Source: JANNSX01 sp031403155 (lineage in GTDB: Bacteria; Pseudomonadota; Alphaproteobacteria; Rhizobiales; Hyphomicrobiaceae). Taken from it: a stretch of DNA of 25,381 nt. Below are positions 23,911 to 25,381 of the stretch, one piece after another (position 1 is the stretch's first letter; the number at the start of each line of letters is the position of its first letter). The notes under the pieces were generated by a model that was not told the DNA's origin, did not search any database, and saw nothing but the letters and a program-made list of their open reading frames with translations. The DNA is taken from the NCBI GenBank assembly GCA_031403155.1, contig JANNSX010000135.1, forward strand, positions 1 through 25,381. The letters are read 5' to 3'. The position numbers were made by a program, and so were the translations under genes.

Positions 23911-25146
23911 ATGCGTAGAGTTCTCCTGGTGCTGGGCACGCGGCCCGACATCATCAAGCTCGGACCTGTCTACCAAGCGCTCGCGCGACAACCAGACGTC
24001 GCCGTCGAGACGTTCTGGACCGGCCAGCACATCGAGCTCGCGGACGGGTTGCTCGAGCTCTTCGACATCTCGATCACCCACAAGGCAACCGGCGTCCTGG
24101 AGCACGCCCGGCTGACGGGCAAGGCCAGCGCCATGCTCAGCCGTTTCTCCGAGCTGCTCGGCAAAACGCGATACGACTACATCGTCGTGCAAGGCGACAC
24201 GCTGACGGCCATGGCCGGCGCCATCGCAGGATTTCTTGAGCGCGTGCCCGTCGCGCATATTGAAGCGGGCCTGCGCACCCACGATCTCTACTCGCCATGG
24301 CCCGAGGAGTTCGCGCGCCGCGTGGTGACCGTCGCCGCGGCGCGTCACTTCGCACCCACCGAGGCCGCCAGGACCAACCTGCTCAAGGAAAGCGTCGCCC
24401 CAGAGACGATCGTGGTGACCGGCAACACCGTGGTCGACGCGCTGCTTTACACATTGAAGCGCATCGGGGGCGGCTATCGCCCGCACGATCCGGCGATCGG
24501 CAAGCTTCCAACGGACAAGAAGTTGGTGCTCGTCACCGGCCATCGCCGGGAGAATTTCGGCCCCCCGCTGGCGCGCGTGCTGACCGCCTTGAAAGTGCTT
24601 TCCGAGGACGGCGACAAGCTGATCGTCTTTCCGGTCCACCTCAATCCGAATGTTCGCAGCGCCGTTGCCGAGCATTTGGGGTCGAGCCCCAACATCCACC
24701 TGCTGGAGCCGCTGCGCTATCCCGATTTCGTCTACCTCATGAGCAAGGCCTGGACGGTCATCACCGATTCCGGAGGCATCCAGGAGGAGGCCCCGACCTT
24801 CGGGATGCCCATCGTCATCACGCGCGAGGTGACGGAACGCCCGGAAGTTGTCGAGGCCGGTTTCGGCAAGCTCGTCGGTAGCGACACCCGTCTCATCGTG
24901 GAGACGGTGCGCAGCCTCACCGCCGGCCGCGAGCCGGTGAGGATCGAAGGCCCCAATCCGTTCGGCGATGGCCGCGCCGCCGAGATCATCGCCGCGGAAA
25001 TGTTCGGGTTCGCCACTCCCAGCACCGTCATTTCGCTGCCCTCGCACGCGGCTGCGAAACTGACGGGGAGAGAGCCGGTCGAGGAGCGGCAGCCAGAGGC
25101 CGCCGAGGCTACCTTGGATAGGGGCTCGCTGGGCGTGGGCTCCTGA
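23911..25146 (+). CDS. wecB: UDP-N-acetylglucosamine 2-epimerase (non-hydrolysing, WecB type)
   Basis: This 411-residue protein starts at an ATG with AAGGG seven bases upstream. It carries the family signatures GTRPDIIKLGP (9-19), GDT (95-97), HIEAGLRT (116-123), PWPEEF (129-134), VTGNTVVDAL (169-178), GHRRENFG (210-217) and TDSGGIQEEAPTFGMP (285-300). Asp96, Glu118, Glu132 and His211 fit positions of known catalytic residues in E. coli WecB. The enzyme interconverts UDP-GlcNAc and UDP-ManNAc or related amino sugars. Small differences from the standard motif (GTRPD in place of GTRPE; PEEFAR in place of PEEANR) could mean a different substrate. The last 40 residues are a variable tail. It is the only plus-strand gene and is divergent from the main operon. 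Confidence 0.92.
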   Translation: MRRVLLVLGTRPDIIKLGPVYQALARQPDVAVETFWTGQHIELADGLLELFDISITHKATGVLEHARLTGKASAMLSRFSELLGKTRYDYIVVQGDTLTAMAGAIAGFLERVPVAHIEAGLRTHDLYSPWPEEFARRVVTVAAARHFAPTEAARTNLLKESVAPETIVVTGNTVVDALLYTLKRIGGGYRPHDPAIGKLPTDKKLVLVTGHRRENFGPPLARVLTALKVLSEDGDKLIVFPVHLNPNVRSAVAEHLGSSPNIHLLEPLRYPDFVYLMSKAWTVITDSGGIQEEAPTFGMPIVITREVTERPEVVEAGFGKLVGSDTRLIVETVRSLTAGREPVRIEGPNPFGDGRAAEIIAAEMFGFATPSTVISLPSHAAAKLTGREPVEERQPEAAEATLDRGSLGVGS

Positions 25147-25202
25147 GCTGAACTCCGAGGCCTGCCCTTTCGCTTGCCAGTTGCCGTCGCGGCTTCACCG
25201 GC

Positions 25203-25330
25203 CTAGGGTGTTTGCGTGATTGATCTCAATCACTTCAACACCCTAGCTCTTTGGTTTGTCGTGCTTCTTATCGGAAAACCGCTTTGGATCCCGGCCTTCG
25301 CCGGGACATGCTTTTCCGGAAGCACTCTAG
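25203..25330. repeat. Bipartite palindromic repeat, right copy (inverted relative to the left copy)
   Basis: Read on the minus strand, this 128-base unit matches the unit at 1276-1380, including the run TTTTCCGATAAGAAGCACGA, the following CAAACCAAAGAG spacer and CTAG at both ends. Its first hairpin, CTAGGGTGTT with AACACCCTAG (25203-25246), encloses a perfect palindrome GTGATTGA-TC-TCAATCAC (25216-25233) missing from the left copy. It sits 56 bases after the wecB stop and could act as a weak terminator or transcript stabiliser, by inference. Confidence 0.85.
25286..25310. repeat. Short REP palindrome nested in the right repeat
   Basis: TCCCGGC and GCCGGGA (25289-25295, 25300-25306) form a perfect 7-base stem with a CTTC loop, inside the loop of the larger repeat. 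The corresponding place in the left copy has only a few bases. The last bases of the window (ATGTCCCG, 25374-25381) look like the start of another copy cut by the edge. Confidence 0.7.
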
Positions 25331-25381
25331 AAACCTATGGAATCGCGATCTCGAATTCTCGAGACGCGATGATATGTCCCG
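25331..25381. other. Window-end non-coding sequence with partial repeat
   Basis: A small inverted repeat TCTCGA-ATTC-TCGAGA lies at 25349-25364, and the final ATGTCCCG matches the end of the nested REP palindrome on the opposite strand. No gene is visible up to the edge. Confidence 0.45.

Noticed and set aside
1..25381. CRISPR array, tRNA or transposase
   Set aside because: No regularly spaced direct repeats, cloverleaf-like sequence or transposase motifs were seen on either strand.

Overview
The window looks like an exopolysaccharide or capsule (Wzx/Wzy-type) biosynthesis locus from a GC-rich alphaproteobacterium, most likely of the order Hyphomicrobiales (Rhizobiales). The taxonomic guess rests on high GC, on short palindromic intergenic repeats of a kind common in that order, and on the gene content. 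There are no rRNA or tRNA genes, no CRISPR array and no transposase.

All genes but one lie on the minus strand, so the locus is transcribed from right to left. A divergent control region (about 23471-23910) separates the only plus-strand gene, a WecB-type UDP-GlcNAc 2-epimerase (23911-25146), from the long minus-strand series. That series starts with the initiating polyprenyl-phosphate sugar phosphotransferase (21878-23470) and an RfaH/NusG-like antiterminator (21287-21874). After a structured 284-base leader carrying an ops/JUMPstart-like sequence come a small EamA/SMR-type membrane protein, an NAD-dependent epimerase/dehydratase, a class III aminotransferase, a fused two-domain (MDR + GFO/IDH/MocA) oxidoreductase and an AsnB-type glutamine amidotransferase. 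These five are joined by overlaps or 1-base gaps. After a second gap (13622-13999) come a NodB-like deacetylase, a heparinase II/III-like protein, a Wzx-like flippase, a GT4-like glycosyltransferase, a Wzy/O-antigen-ligase-like polymerase, a secreted DUF4091/GH123-like protein, a second fused oxidoreductase, and a second heparinase-like gene cut by the left edge.

Together the genes suggest this route: the phosphotransferase loads the first sugar on undecaprenyl phosphate; WecB, the dehydratase, the aminotransferase, the fused dehydrogenases and AsnB make an amino sugar and possibly an amidated uronic sugar; the GT4 enzyme extends the chain; Wzx flips and Wzy polymerises; the deacetylase, DUF4091 and heparinase-like proteins modify or trim the product. 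No Wza/Wzc-type export genes and only one ordinary glycosyltransferase are visible, so part of the pathway must lie elsewhere.

The most interesting signals are the ops-like element and hairpin just downstream of the RfaH-like gene; two inverted copies of a bipartite palindromic repeat about 24 kb apart (1276-1380 and 25203-25330), one supplying a stop codon and the other carrying a second palindrome in its loop; the duplicated fused oxidoreductases, which lack the usual MDR zinc ligands; and two heparinase-like proteins without visible signal peptides.
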